Shown: positions 51,303 through 60,672, counted from the stretch's first letter. The stretch: DNA of 64,000 nucleotides from Lachnospiraceae bacterium (GCA_017626325.1 JAGAIZ010000003.1:1-64000); one strand, 5' to 3'. Numbers and translations are program-made. Notes: generated from the letters alone by a model not told the origin.

Positions 51303-52421
51303 ATGCAGAACATGAAACACAATGGAGAAAAAGGACACATTGCTTTCTATATCGGTTCTCTGCACAAGGGAGGAGCGGAAAGAGTATTCGTAAATCTGGC
51401 GGAATATTTCCTGCGGGAAGGCTACAGAGTGACTATGGTGACCCAGTACCGCAAGGAAGACGAGTATGAACTCCCAGATGGGGCAACACGTGTTATCTCA
51501 GATATCACGAAGGAAGAACTCGGTAAAAGCCGTGCAGTTAATTTCTATAGAAGGATGAAAAAATTACACCAGATATGGAAAACGGCACAGCCGGACATGG
51601 TGTTGTCATGTATTGGGAAGAATAATTTCATGACAGTTGTTACGACAATGCTTACCAAAACAAAACCGGTGGTGTCGGTGGTGGGAGAAGCAAGAGAGGA
51701 ATATCCGAACCGGCTGATGAGGATGCTGGCTGATCTGTTGTTTCCGCATGCGGCGGGAATTATTTTGCAGACGGAGCGTTCCAGATATTTCTTTCGTAAG
51801 AAGATACAGAAGAAAGCGGTCATCCTGCCCAACTCTTTGAATCCTGATTTTATGAAGCCGAGATATGAAGGCGTAAGGAACAAAAGCATCGTATCGGTAG
51901 GGCGTATGGACGCGAATAAGAATCATGAGATGATGATTCGGGCGTTTGCGGCGCTTTCAGACAAGTATCCCGAGTATACGCTCACGATATACGGCGACGG
52001 GGAGCTTCATACTTATTTAGAAGAATTAGCCGGGAAGCTGGGAGTCGGCGGGCGTGTTTTCCTGCCCGGCGTGATTCCTGACGTGGCGTCCCGGATAGAG
52101 AAGGCTTCTGTGTTCCTGCTTACTTCTTATTCGGAGGGCGTCTCCAATGCATTGATCGAAGCGCTCGCCACAGGACTTGGCGTTATTTCCACAGACGTGC
52201 CCAGCGGCGGCACGGTAGAACTGATGGAGGACGGCGTAAACGGACTCATTATTCCTGTGGGAGATCAGAAAGCATTGGAAGAGGCGATGGACCGGCTGCT
52301 GGGCGATCCTGAATATGCGGACCGGCTTGGCAGAGAGGCGGCCAGAATTCAGGAACGGCTGGCGCCGGAACGAGTGAACAGATTGTGGCAGGAATATTTT
52401 GAAAGTATCATGAATGCATAA
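51303..52421 (+). CDS. GT4 glycosyltransferase
   Basis: The 372-residue GT-B protein has GHIAFYIGSLHKGGAERVF near the start, VGRMDANKNHEMMIRAF (about 199-215) and LLTSYSEGVSNALIEALATG (about 275-294), then TDVPSGGTVELM. The ATG start is uncertain: 51291, 51303 and 51312 are in frame, and only 51303 has AAGGA close by. The sugar is unknown. It is followed closely by the SGNH-type protein. Confidence 0.86.
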   Translation: MQNMKHNGEKGHIAFYIGSLHKGGAERVFVNLAEYFLREGYRVTMVTQYRKEDEYELPDGATRVISDITKEELGKSRAVNFYRRMKKLHQIWKTAQPDMVLSCIGKNNFMTVVTTMLTKTKPVVSVVGEAREEYPNRLMRMLADLLFPHAAGIILQTERSRYFFRKKIQKKAVILPNSLNPDFMKPRYEGVRNKSIVSVGRMDANKNHEMMIRAFAALSDKYPEYTLTIYGDGELHTYLEELAGKLGVGGRVFLPGVIPDVASRIEKASVFLLTSYSEGVSNALIEALATGLGVISTDVPSGGTVELMEDGVNGLIIPVGDQKALEEAMDRLLGDPEYADRLGREAARIQERLAPERVNRLWQEYFESIMNA

Positions 52422-52435
52422 GATGGAGGATTATT

Positions 52436-53542
52436 ATGGATAGAAAGCAGACGGGGAAGGCTGCCGTACAGATCATCGCGTTTATCGGTATCTTTCTGTT
52501 GTTACTCGTTCCTGTATCTTATATGGTGAGAACCAACGGCGAGGTGAAGGATCGTTTCTCCGGGTTCTATGCGGAGAAGGACGATACGCTGGACGTCGTT
52601 ATGATCGGTTCCAGCCCGGTATTTCCTTATTATGCGGCGCCTAAGCTCTGGGGCGAGACCGGCATCGCCATGTATCCGCTGGCGTCTAATATGCAGCGCC
52701 CCGCCGCCATGAAATATCTGGTGGAGGAGGCGGAGAAGTCACAGTCGCCCAAGCTGTACATCTTTGAAATGCGCATGTATACGATCGCGGATGAATATCT
52801 GCGTTCCAATATGGCATATACCCGCGGTGTGACGGACAATATGACGTACTCGGTCAACCGGTATAAAGCGGTGAAAGCGCTTGTGCCGGAAGAGGAAGTG
52901 GAGAGTATGCTTCCGTATTATCTCGATATCATGAAATATCATACGAACTGGAAGATGCTGGCGCTGCCCTCTGAATGGGGTAATATGTTCTATCATAAGA
53001 AAAGCCCCTATAAAGGATATACCTTCCGGGACGAAGTAGGTCCGCAGCCCATGCCGGACTGTGTCGATGAAAAGGGAACGCTGGCGATTCCTGAGGAACA
53101 GGAAGGTTATCTGCGTGATCTGCTCGGTATGCTGGAGAAGATGGACCAGGACGCTCTGTTTATCGTATCCCCCTATGGTCTGACGGCGGAAGAACAGCAG
53201 ATGTTTCATTATATAGAAGAAATCGTAACCGCTTATGGGTATCCTTTTCTGAATATGAACAATTATTATGAAGAAATCGGTATCGTGTTTGAAGAGGATT
53301 ATGCGGATTACGGAAGCCATACCAACGCCGTGGGTGCGGAGAAATGCACTGATTTTCTGGCAGATTATTTATTGGAGCATTATGCGTTTCAGGACAAGCG
53401 CGGCGAGAAAAAATACGCGTCCTGGGATCAGGCTTATCAGGACTGGCAGGAACAGATGGAGACAGCGCGTGTAACCATTCGGGACCGCATCGCAAAGGGA
53501 GAATACGCAGAAGTCGGAGCGCAGGACGAGGAAGAAGAATAG
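52436..53542 (+). CDS. Membrane-anchored SGNH-like extracellular protein
   Basis: The 368-residue protein has an N-terminal helix (IIAFIGIFLLLLVPVSYM) then an extracellular domain. VVMIGSSPVFPY offers Ser59/Ser60 in a GSS context, and DYGSHTNAVG holds Asp291 and His295, a spacing one residue longer than the usual D-x-x-H. This resembles the SGNH/DltD-like fold. No MBOAT is adjacent, but one is at 34936 and an acyltransferase-3 at 6220. The tail is acidic. The function is unproven, and O-acyl transfer or hydrolysis is the best guess. Confidence 0.62.
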   Translation: MDRKQTGKAAVQIIAFIGIFLLLLVPVSYMVRTNGEVKDRFSGFYAEKDDTLDVVMIGSSPVFPYYAAPKLWGETGIAMYPLASNMQRPAAMKYLVEEAEKSQSPKLYIFEMRMYTIADEYLRSNMAYTRGVTDNMTYSVNRYKAVKALVPEEEVESMLPYYLDIMKYHTNWKMLALPSEWGNMFYHKKSPYKGYTFRDEVGPQPMPDCVDEKGTLAIPEEQEGYLRDLLGMLEKMDQDALFIVSPYGLTAEEQQMFHYIEEIVTAYGYPFLNMNNYYEEIGIVFEEDYADYGSHTNAVGAEKCTDFLADYLLEHYAFQDKRGEKKYASWDQAYQDWQEQMETARVTIRDRIAKGEYAEVGAQDEEEE

Positions 53543-53607
53543 AAATAAGAATAGGTAAAGCGGGAATCGGGAGAATGTGAGTTATCATAGGAAAGGTTTG
53601 GGAAAAT

Positions 53608-55554
53608 ATGTGTGGAATAGCCGGATTCTGTAATGGCGCAGGCAACTGGAAGCAGAATATAGAACGGATGAATGAGAAGATGTATCATCGCGGACCCGAC
53701 GCGTCAGGCATCTGGAGCAGCGAAGACCATTCCGTGACGCTTGGCCACAGGCGGCTTGCGATTATAGATCTGACGCCTTCCGGAGCGCAGCCTATGGAAT
53801 CTGCCGATGGAAGATATGTGATCGCCTATAACGGAGAGATCTATAATTATATCAGGTTAAAAGAAAGACTGCTTCGGGAACAAAAGGTAACTGCTTTTAA
53901 GGGGACTTCCGACACGGAGGTTCTGCTGGAAGCAGTTTCTGCATATGGACTGGAAGAAACGCTGAAAATGGCGAAGGGAATGTTTGCCATTGCGCTGTAT
54001 GACAAAGAAAAACGGGAGTTATTCCTGGCCCGCGACAGGGTAGGGGAGAAACCCTTGTATTATGGATTCGTAGGAGAAAAAGAAAATAACAGATGTTTTG
54101 TATTCGCCTCGGATCTCAATTCGATCACAGCGCTGGAAGGCTTTGAAAATCCCGTAAATACGGAGGTTTTAGAGAATTATTTCAGGTATGGATATATCGC
54201 GGCCCCGTATTCTGTCTATGAAAATATATGGAAATTGGAGCCTGGAAAAATACTGAAAATTAAATCTCCATTTAATAATTTCAACATCAAAAGCTATTGG
54301 TCCATGGAGAAAGCGGCGCTGTACGGACAGAACCATCTGTTTGTGGGAAGTGAAGAGGAGGCGGCGCGGGAATTGGAAAGAATTCTGAAAGAAGCGATTC
54401 GGGAGCAGATGACGGCGGATGTTCCGGTGGGAGCTTTTTTGTCGGCGGGGATTGACAGCAGTACAGTGGTTTCTTTGATGCAGTCGCTGAGCAGCCGGAA
54501 AGTCAGAAGCTTTACGATCGGTATGTGGGACGAGAAGTTTAATGAGGCGGATACGGCGGCGCAGATTGCCCGGATTCTGGGAACGGAGCATACAGAGTTA
54601 TATATTACGGAAGAAGATGCAAAAGGGGTGATTCCCGGGCTGGCGGGAATGTTCGGCGAGCCGTTTGCGGATTCATCCCAGATTCCTACTTATCTGGTCA
54701 GTAAGATGACAAGGGAGCATGTAACGGTATCTTTAAGCGGTGACGGCGGCGACGAGCTGTTCTGCGGCTATGGTACGTATACATCCATAGACCGCATATG
54801 GAAGCGGACAAGACAGATTCCGTATCCGGTGCGGAAACCTGTGAGCGCCGCACTGGGCGCAGCCAGCGCCGGAAGACACGGCGCGCTTTCCGTAAAGGCA
54901 CGACTTCTGGGTGCAAGGAGTATAGAGGATATGTATCTGCGCTCGGAAATCGGAGAGGGTTTCCGGATTGTCAGAAAAGATCTGAAGCAAAGAGGCTCCC
55001 GCCAAACGGCACAGCTTCCGTGGGAGGAGCAGATGCCGTGGGAGGCGGGACGGACGGTGATGGATACGTATCCCAGCGGGCTTATGGAGGAACCGCTGCA
55101 CAATCTGATGCTGATGGATCTGAGAATGTATCATCCCGACGATATTCTGAACAAAGTAGACCGGACCGCTATGGCGGTTTCTCTGGAAACAAGGGTTCCA
55201 ATGCTTGATAAGGATGTGGTAGAATTTGCGTGGACCCTTCCGCTTGCTTACCGGATGCGGGATGGCGTAACGAAGAAGGTGCTGCGGGATATTCTCTATC
55301 AATATGTGCCGCAGGAGCTGATGGAGCGTCCTAAGAAGGGATTCAGCATTCCTCTTCACAAATGGCTGAAGGAGACGGCATTGCGGGAATGGGCGGAAAG
55401 TCTGATTGACAGACAGACGCTTGACAGACAGGGGCTTCTGGATACAGAGACAGTATGGAGGCTTTGGAGGGACTATACGGAGCGTGATATATGGCGTGTG
55501 CAGATATGGTATATCCTGATGTTCCAGGAGTGGATGCGGTATACGGGACGATAA
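53608..55554 (+). CDS. asnB: Glutamine-hydrolysing asparagine synthase-like amidotransferase, copy 2
   Basis: The 648-residue protein starts MCGIAGFCNG with Cys2. It has YHRGPDASG, AYNGEIYNYI, FASDLNSI in the glutaminase half, the PP-loop SAGIDSS at about 279-285 and SGDGGDELFCGYG in the synthetase half. It is a divergent paralog of 49190, with the synthetase half best conserved. Both copies look complete. Two amidotransferases suggest two substrates or positions. The same alternatives apply as for copy 1. Confidence 0.9.
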   Translation: MCGIAGFCNGAGNWKQNIERMNEKMYHRGPDASGIWSSEDHSVTLGHRRLAIIDLTPSGAQPMESADGRYVIAYNGEIYNYIRLKERLLREQKVTAFKGTSDTEVLLEAVSAYGLEETLKMAKGMFAIALYDKEKRELFLARDRVGEKPLYYGFVGEKENNRCFVFASDLNSITALEGFENPVNTEVLENYFRYGYIAAPYSVYENIWKLEPGKILKIKSPFNNFNIKSYWSMEKAALYGQNHLFVGSEEEAARELERILKEAIREQMTADVPVGAFLSAGIDSSTVVSLMQSLSSRKVRSFTIGMWDEKFNEADTAAQIARILGTEHTELYITEEDAKGVIPGLAGMFGEPFADSSQIPTYLVSKMTREHVTVSLSGDGGDELFCGYGTYTSIDRIWKRTRQIPYPVRKPVSAALGAASAGRHGALSVKARLLGARSIEDMYLRSEIGEGFRIVRKDLKQRGSRQTAQLPWEEQMPWEAGRTVMDTYPSGLMEEPLHNLMLMDLRMYHPDDILNKVDRTAMAVSLETRVPMLDKDVVEFAWTLPLAYRMRDGVTKKVLRDILYQYVPQELMERPKKGFSIPLHKWLKETALREWAESLIDRQTLDRQGLLDTETVWRLWRDYTERDIWRVQIWYILMFQEWMRYTGR

Positions 55555-55656
55555 CATGCGCAATGTTAAATTGTAAATTAATTTTGCTAAACAGAAGTAA
55601 ATAAGCCGCACGTGGATGCGTGTAAGGGCATCGCAGATAAGCAAGAGGTATCACGG

Positions 55657-56790
55657 ATGAAAATCATAGAACATTATCAGCCGGAAGCTATTTCGGAAAC
55701 AAGGCAGACAGAGCAGATTTCTGTCATTATTACCGCCTATAATATAGAAGCTTATATTGAGAGGGGCGTCAGATCGGTCTGCGCCCAGACGTATCAGAAT
55801 CTGGAGATTATAGTGGTGGACGACGGTTCTACGGATGCAACCGGAGAATTGTGCGACCGGCTGGCTGCGGAGGATGGAAGGATTCAGGTGATCCACAAAG
55901 AAAACGGCGGCCCGGCGGATGCCAGAAATGTGGGAATCGCCAGGTCGAAGGGGAGTCTGATCGGATTTGTGGACGGCGACGACTGGATCGATCCCGATAT
56001 GTATGAGAAAATGTTCGGCGCGCTGACAGAATATGAGGCGGATATGGCGGTCTGCCGTTACAGGCAGGTGTATAAGACCCATACGGAAGACTGCTCGGTG
56101 GACAGAGCGGTTCTCTTTGAGGGCTTAGAAGCACTGCAGTATTATGTGGAGGAAAGAGAAGAATACGCCATTCAGAATGCGGCCTGGAATAAGTTATACA
56201 GAAGAGAAATCCTTGCGGATGTATCCTTTCCTGTGGGAAAATGGTATGAGGATATTATGTTTGCAACCGTGGCGCTAAGCCATGCCCGCCGCTGTATTTA
56301 CCTTGACACTGCCTGTTATAACTATATAATAGACAGAGAGGGAAGTATCATGAATACACAGATCAATCCGCGGACCTTTACGGATCAGATTCCGGCCTAT
56401 GTGGAGAAAACGAAGTTCCTGCGGGAACTGGGCAGACAGGATCTGGCAGATGTTCATGATTATTTTTTTTATAAAAGACTGTTGTTATTTTATGATCAGC
56501 TCAGAGAACAGACTATGATACAGGCGGCGTCTGACGAAGAAAGAAGGCTCCGGGAGACACAGGAAGCATATCTGGATAAAATAACACATATTATCTACGA
56601 TAACCGGGAGAGGGTGCTTCAAGTGTCCGCCTGTCCGGCCGCAGATCCGAGGGACCGCAGAAGAGCGGCGCTGTTCCTCAAATCCCGGGAGCGCTACTGG
56701 CGGAAGGTCCAGTGGGACAGCCGGGTTGTGGTTCCGTTTAAGGCGGCGGTGAAATCCGCATTCCGCAAAATTTATAAGCACAAAAAATAA
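55657..56790 (+). CDS. GT2 glycosyltransferase
   Basis: The 377-residue GT-A protein has SVIITAYNIEAYIERGVRSV, IIVVDDGSTDATGELCD, ADARNVGIARSKG and GFVDGDDWIDPDMYEKM, where D-x-D binds the metal and nucleotide-sugar. A C-terminal segment of about 130 residues is charged. The ATG at 55657 follows AAGAGG. The sugar donor is unknown. Confidence 0.9.
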   Translation: MKIIEHYQPEAISETRQTEQISVIITAYNIEAYIERGVRSVCAQTYQNLEIIVVDDGSTDATGELCDRLAAEDGRIQVIHKENGGPADARNVGIARSKGSLIGFVDGDDWIDPDMYEKMFGALTEYEADMAVCRYRQVYKTHTEDCSVDRAVLFEGLEALQYYVEEREEYAIQNAAWNKLYRREILADVSFPVGKWYEDIMFATVALSHARRCIYLDTACYNYIIDREGSIMNTQINPRTFTDQIPAYVEKTKFLRELGRQDLADVHDYFFYKRLLLFYDQLREQTMIQAASDEERRLRETQEAYLDKITHIIYDNRERVLQVSACPAADPRDRRRAALFLKSRERYWRKVQWDSRVVVPFKAAVKSAFRKIYKHKK

Positions 56791-56806
56791 GAATCAGAGG
56801 ATCAGC

Positions 56807-57724
56807 ATGGTAATTATACAGCTTGCGGGCGGACTGGGCAATCAGATGTTCCAGTATGCCCTGTACCTGCAATTAAAGAGTCTGGGGAAGGACGTTAAAA
56901 TAGACGATGTGTCTGGATTCGTGGAGGACAGGCAGAGAGTTCCTGCGCTTGCGCCTTTCGGCATCGCCTATGAGAAGGCGTCGGCGAAGGAAGTCGAAAA
57001 GATGCTGGACGCTTCGATGCTTCCGCATCACAGAATACGCAGGAAGCTGTGCGGCAGGCACAGAAAGTCTTATTTCGAGAAGGACAAGCTGTTTTTGCCG
57101 GAGCTTTTTACATGGGACGACATCTATCTGGAAGGCTACTGGCAGACGGAGAAGTATTTTGCGTCGGTGACAGGGCAGATCAGAGAAGCCTATGACACGG
57201 ACCGGCTTTGGGATTATCTGCGAAGAGATGGGCAGAAAGAGCGGCAAAACATGCAGGCGCTGGAGCGGCAGGCGCAGGAAATAGAGTCTGTTGAGTCCGT
57301 CAGCGTCCATATCCGAAGAGGCGATTATCTGACGCCGGAGAATCAGGCGTTATTCGGAGATATCTGTACGGAAGCGTATTATCGTAAGGCGATGGAACGG
57401 ATGAAGGAGAAGCATCCTGACTGCAGATTTTACCTTTTTACCAACGATAAGGAATGGGCGCGGAATCTTGACAGCGGCAGGTATGCGCAGGATGTGACGG
57501 TGGTTGCGCCGGTGGATGCCGATGCGGCAGATTATGCGGAATTTGCCCTGATGAGTAAATGCAGACATAATATACTGGCCAACAGCAGTTTCAGTTGGTG
57601 GGCGTCTTATCTGAACAGAAATCCCGATAAGACCGTCTATGCACCGGACAGATGGCTGAATGGATGGGACTGCAGGGATTTCTACCGTGCGGATATGGAG
57701 AAGATTAACCGAGAGGCTCAGTAA
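56807..57724 (+). CDS. GT11 alpha-1,2-fucosyltransferase-like
   Basis: The 305-residue protein starts IIQLAGGLGNQMFQYALYLQL, the GT11 opening. It contains SVHIRRGDYLTPENQ (about 163-177), the H-x-R-R-G-D-Y motif for GDP binding, and a C-terminal NILANSSFSWWASYLN. Members transfer L-fucose from GDP-fucose to galactose in alpha-1,2 linkage. GDP-fucose synthesis genes are not in the window. It follows a GT2 gene. Confidence 0.9.
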   Translation: MVIIQLAGGLGNQMFQYALYLQLKSLGKDVKIDDVSGFVEDRQRVPALAPFGIAYEKASAKEVEKMLDASMLPHHRIRRKLCGRHRKSYFEKDKLFLPELFTWDDIYLEGYWQTEKYFASVTGQIREAYDTDRLWDYLRRDGQKERQNMQALERQAQEIESVESVSVHIRRGDYLTPENQALFGDICTEAYYRKAMERMKEKHPDCRFYLFTNDKEWARNLDSGRYAQDVTVVAPVDADAADYAEFALMSKCRHNILANSSFSWWASYLNRNPDKTVYAPDRWLNGWDCRDFYRADMEKINREAQ

Positions 57725-57735
57725 GAATACCGGAT

Positions 57736-57792
57736 AGATTGAGCGACCGCTCAGAAATGAGGATAGATTGAAAAATCGCTCAGAAATGAGGA
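57736..57792 (+). repeat. Two tandem ~28-nt repeats carrying a ribosome-binding leader
   Basis: Units 57736-57763 and 57765-57792 share AGATTGA at the start and CGCTCAGAAATGAGGA at the end. The second unit's GAGGAG is the ribosome binding site of the ABC gene at 57797. Related single or double copies stand before 29987, 44292 and 62403. Confidence 0.7.
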
Positions 57793-57796
57793 GAGT

Positions 57797-59602
57797 ATGA
57801 CAGACCATAACGAGAAGAAAGAAAATAAAGTATCTATGATGCAGAAGATCAGTTATATGTTTGACAAAAGGCAGAAGCGGCAGATGGCGGGACTTGCCGT
57901 GCTGATTCTGATCGGCGGCGTGCTGGAGACGATGGGCGTGTCTATGATGCTTCCGGTGGTGCAGGTGGTTATGGATCCTGATTCTTTTATGGCAAACGAG
58001 TATGTGGCTGATATTGTGGCGGCGCTGCATATCCGGTCCAGTAAGCAGCTTGTTATACTGATGCTGGCGGCTTTGATTGCGCTGTTTGTTATTAAGAACG
58101 CGTATCTTCTGTTCCAGACTTATGTGCAGAATACCTTTGTGACCCGCAACAGAAACCGCATGATCAGCCGCGTGATGCGGGAATTTTTGAACAGGCCCTA
58201 TGAAGAATATCTGGGAGCGGATATTCCTACGGTATTTCGACTGACGGACAGCGATATTCCTAACGCGTTCCAGTTGATTCTGGAAATGATACAGATGTTT
58301 ACGGAAATCGTGGTATCTGTCTTTATCTGCTGCGCGCTGGTGATTGTCAGCCCGGCGATGTCCTTGTTTATCGTGGTTATTTTCTTGGGTATGACATTGG
58401 TTATTACTAAGGTATTGAAGCCGCGCCTGAATGAAATCGGGCGGAGAAATCAGTCGATTCAGTCGCGGATTGCCAAATGGAGAATCCAGTCGATCTATGG
58501 TCTGAAGGACGTCAAGGTGCTGCATCGGGAAGAATTCTTCGTGCGCAACTATTATGAGAGCGGCGCTATCGGGGCCAACGTAGCCAGAAATTACGCGGTG
58601 CTCAACAATATGCCGCGGCTTTTGATCGAGACGATTTTCATAGCGTCGATGCTTCTTTTTATCATGATCTATATGCTGCGCGGCGGCGATATCAGCGTGC
58701 TGATTCCGCAGATCAGCGCTTTTGCGGTGGCGGCGATTCGCGTGATGCCGGGTACGAGCCGTATCAATACGTATCTGTCGCAGATTGCTTATTCACAGCC
58801 CTGTCTGGATTATCTGTATGAAAATCTGACGGCGGAGATGAAAGCCGACGTGAACGGTTCTGTGACAGGCATGACGGCGAAAGAGCAAGATATGGCGGAT
58901 GCCGCGTGCAAACCGCCGATAGAGCTGCATGACAGGATCGTGTTGGATCATATCAGTTTTACGTATCCGAATACGGACAAACCGATTTTTACGGACGCTC
59001 ATATGGAAGTGAGGAAGGGACAGTCCGTAGGCATTATGGGACCTTCCGGCGCCGGGAAGTCTACGATTGTGGATATTTTGTTAGGACTTTTGCATGCACA
59101 GGAGGGTACGATTACCTGTGACGGCGTCAACATCTTCGACAATTATCCGTCCTGGCTTAGCAGGATCGGTTATATTCCCCAGTCGATCTATCTGGTTGAC
59201 GAGTCGATCCGGGACAATATCGCTTTCGGTATCGATGCGGACCAGATCGATGACCGAAGAATATGGGAAGTGCTGGAAGAAGCGCAATTAAAAGAATTCG
59301 TGGAGGAGCTCCCGGAAGGACTGGATACCACCATAGGTGACAGGGGTGTCAGAATTTCCGGCGGACAGCGGCAGCGCCTTGGCATTGCCAGAGCATTGTA
59401 TCATAATCCGGAAATATTGGTGTTCGATGAGGCGACGTCGGCGCTGGATGGCGATACGGAGAAGGCTGTCATGGACGCGGTCAACAGCTTCCATGGCAAG
59501 AAGACTATGGTGATTATCGCGCACCGGTTAAATACCATTGCCAAATGCGACGTCATCTACAAAGTGGAGGACGAGAAGATAACAAGGACAACGCTGCAGT
59601 AG
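57797..59602 (+). CDS. ABC transporter, fused permease/ATPase, PglK/MsbA-type flippase, second copy
   Basis: The 601-residue half-transporter is a paralog of the one at 3934. It shares the MFDKRQKRQMAGLAVLILIGG opening (compare LDRKQKRTMIGIILMMLVGG) and segments GGVLET.GV and NAYLLF. Walker A GPSGAGKST is at about 415-423, signature ISGGQRQR at about 520-527 and Walker B ILVFDEATSALD at about 537-548. It would flip a lipid-linked glycan. Two such proteins in one locus imply two substrates or distinct steps. Confidence 0.85.
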   Translation: MTDHNEKKENKVSMMQKISYMFDKRQKRQMAGLAVLILIGGVLETMGVSMMLPVVQVVMDPDSFMANEYVADIVAALHIRSSKQLVILMLAALIALFVIKNAYLLFQTYVQNTFVTRNRNRMISRVMREFLNRPYEEYLGADIPTVFRLTDSDIPNAFQLILEMIQMFTEIVVSVFICCALVIVSPAMSLFIVVIFLGMTLVITKVLKPRLNEIGRRNQSIQSRIAKWRIQSIYGLKDVKVLHREEFFVRNYYESGAIGANVARNYAVLNNMPRLLIETIFIASMLLFIMIYMLRGGDISVLIPQISAFAVAAIRVMPGTSRINTYLSQIAYSQPCLDYLYENLTAEMKADVNGSVTGMTAKEQDMADAACKPPIELHDRIVLDHISFTYPNTDKPIFTDAHMEVRKGQSVGIMGPSGAGKSTIVDILLGLLHAQEGTITCDGVNIFDNYPSWLSRIGYIPQSIYLVDESIRDNIAFGIDADQIDDRRIWEVLEEAQLKEFVEELPEGLDTTIGDRGVRISGGQRQRLGIARALYHNPEILVFDEATSALDGDTEKAVMDAVNSFHGKKTMVIIAHRLNTIAKCDVIYKVEDEKITRTTLQ

Positions 59603-59622
59603 ACAAGGAGAAGGGCAAAGAC

Positions 59623-60672
59623 ATGATCGGAACAGAATTTATAGACGGACAGGGTCTGGGAAATCAGTTGTTTTGTTATGTGACGGCAAGAGCGATCGCG
59701 GAAGAGAACGGATATGAGTTCGGCACAGCCGGACAGGAGCGTTTCGCGGTCAATATACACAGCAACAGGGGCATGTATTTTATGGATGTGGACTTAGGAC
59801 ATGTGATTTCCGAAGAAGAGAAGAAGTCCTATAAGGTCTATCAGGATGTGGATGACCGGTTATACATCGGCAACTCCAGACATGATCTGACTCATGGATG
59901 TTATGTGGCGGGAGCGGATCCCGGGATTCATCACGTGCAGGACAATACGTTAATCTACGGCAATATGCAGGATGAATCTTATTTTATCAAATATCTGCCT
60001 CAGATCAGAGAGTGGCTTAAGGTGAAGCCGGAATATGATTCCTACGAATACAGCAGGGAGAATCTGTGCGTTATCAATATGCGCGGCGGAGAATATACGG
60101 GGAGCCCGGAACTTCTGATCAATCAGAGATATTGGCTCAACGGCATTAAAGAGATGAGGAAGCTTCGTCCCGATATGGAATTTGTGATTATTACAGACGA
60201 TGTGGAGACGGCGCGGAAGATGCTGCCCGGGATCGAGGCGCATCATTTTGATATCGGCAAGGATTATGTGACGCTGAAAAACGCGCATTATCTGTTATTA
60301 TCCAATTCTTCCTTCGCCTGTCTGCCGGCGCATACCAGCGAAACCCTGAAGTTCGCCATAGCGCCCAAATACTGGGCGAGGCATAATGTGTCTGACGGTT
60401 ATTGGGCCTCGGAGCAGAATATTTACAGTCTGTTTCATTATATGGACCGGAAAGGCAGGCTGTATACGGCTGAGGAATGCCGGAAGGAACTGGAGCAGTA
60501 TAAGAAAACCTCGAAGAAGTATGCGGCTGTGAATGTACATCCTGCGGGGATGCGGCTTCGCCTGAGAAAGTTCCACGCGTGGTATATCTATAAAAAGGCA
60601 TATATCTGTACTATCGCCAGAGGGGTGAGAAGAAGAGTCTGGAAACTGACAGGAAGGACCGCGGACCGGTAG
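59623..60672 (+). CDS. GT11-like glycosyltransferase with altered donor motif
   Basis: The 349-residue protein keeps the GT11 opening FIDGQGLGNQLFCYVTARAI and a late segment LLLSNSSFACLPAHTSETL. Where GT11 has HxRRGDY, this has INMRGGEYTG (about 154-163). The glycine-arginine core is kept but the histidine, one arginine and the aspartate are not. It could use a different sugar nucleotide. AAGGGCAAAG upstream supports the ATG at 59623. An in-frame ATG at 59545 would overlap the ABC gene. Confidence 0.7.
   Translation: MIGTEFIDGQGLGNQLFCYVTARAIAEENGYEFGTAGQERFAVNIHSNRGMYFMDVDLGHVISEEEKKSYKVYQDVDDRLYIGNSRHDLTHGCYVAGADPGIHHVQDNTLIYGNMQDESYFIKYLPQIREWLKVKPEYDSYEYSRENLCVINMRGGEYTGSPELLINQRYWLNGIKEMRKLRPDMEFVIITDDVETARKMLPGIEAHHFDIGKDYVTLKNAHYLLLSNSSFACLPAHTSETLKFAIAPKYWARHNVSDGYWASEQNIYSLFHYMDRKGRLYTAEECRKELEQYKKTSKKYAAVNVHPAGMRLRLRKFHAWYIYKKAYICTIARGVRRRVWKLTGRTADR

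Noticed and set aside
57350..58525. 391-codon open frame on the - strand
   Set aside because: It runs opposite GT11 and ABC genes that both carry full catalytic motifs. It has no start signal.
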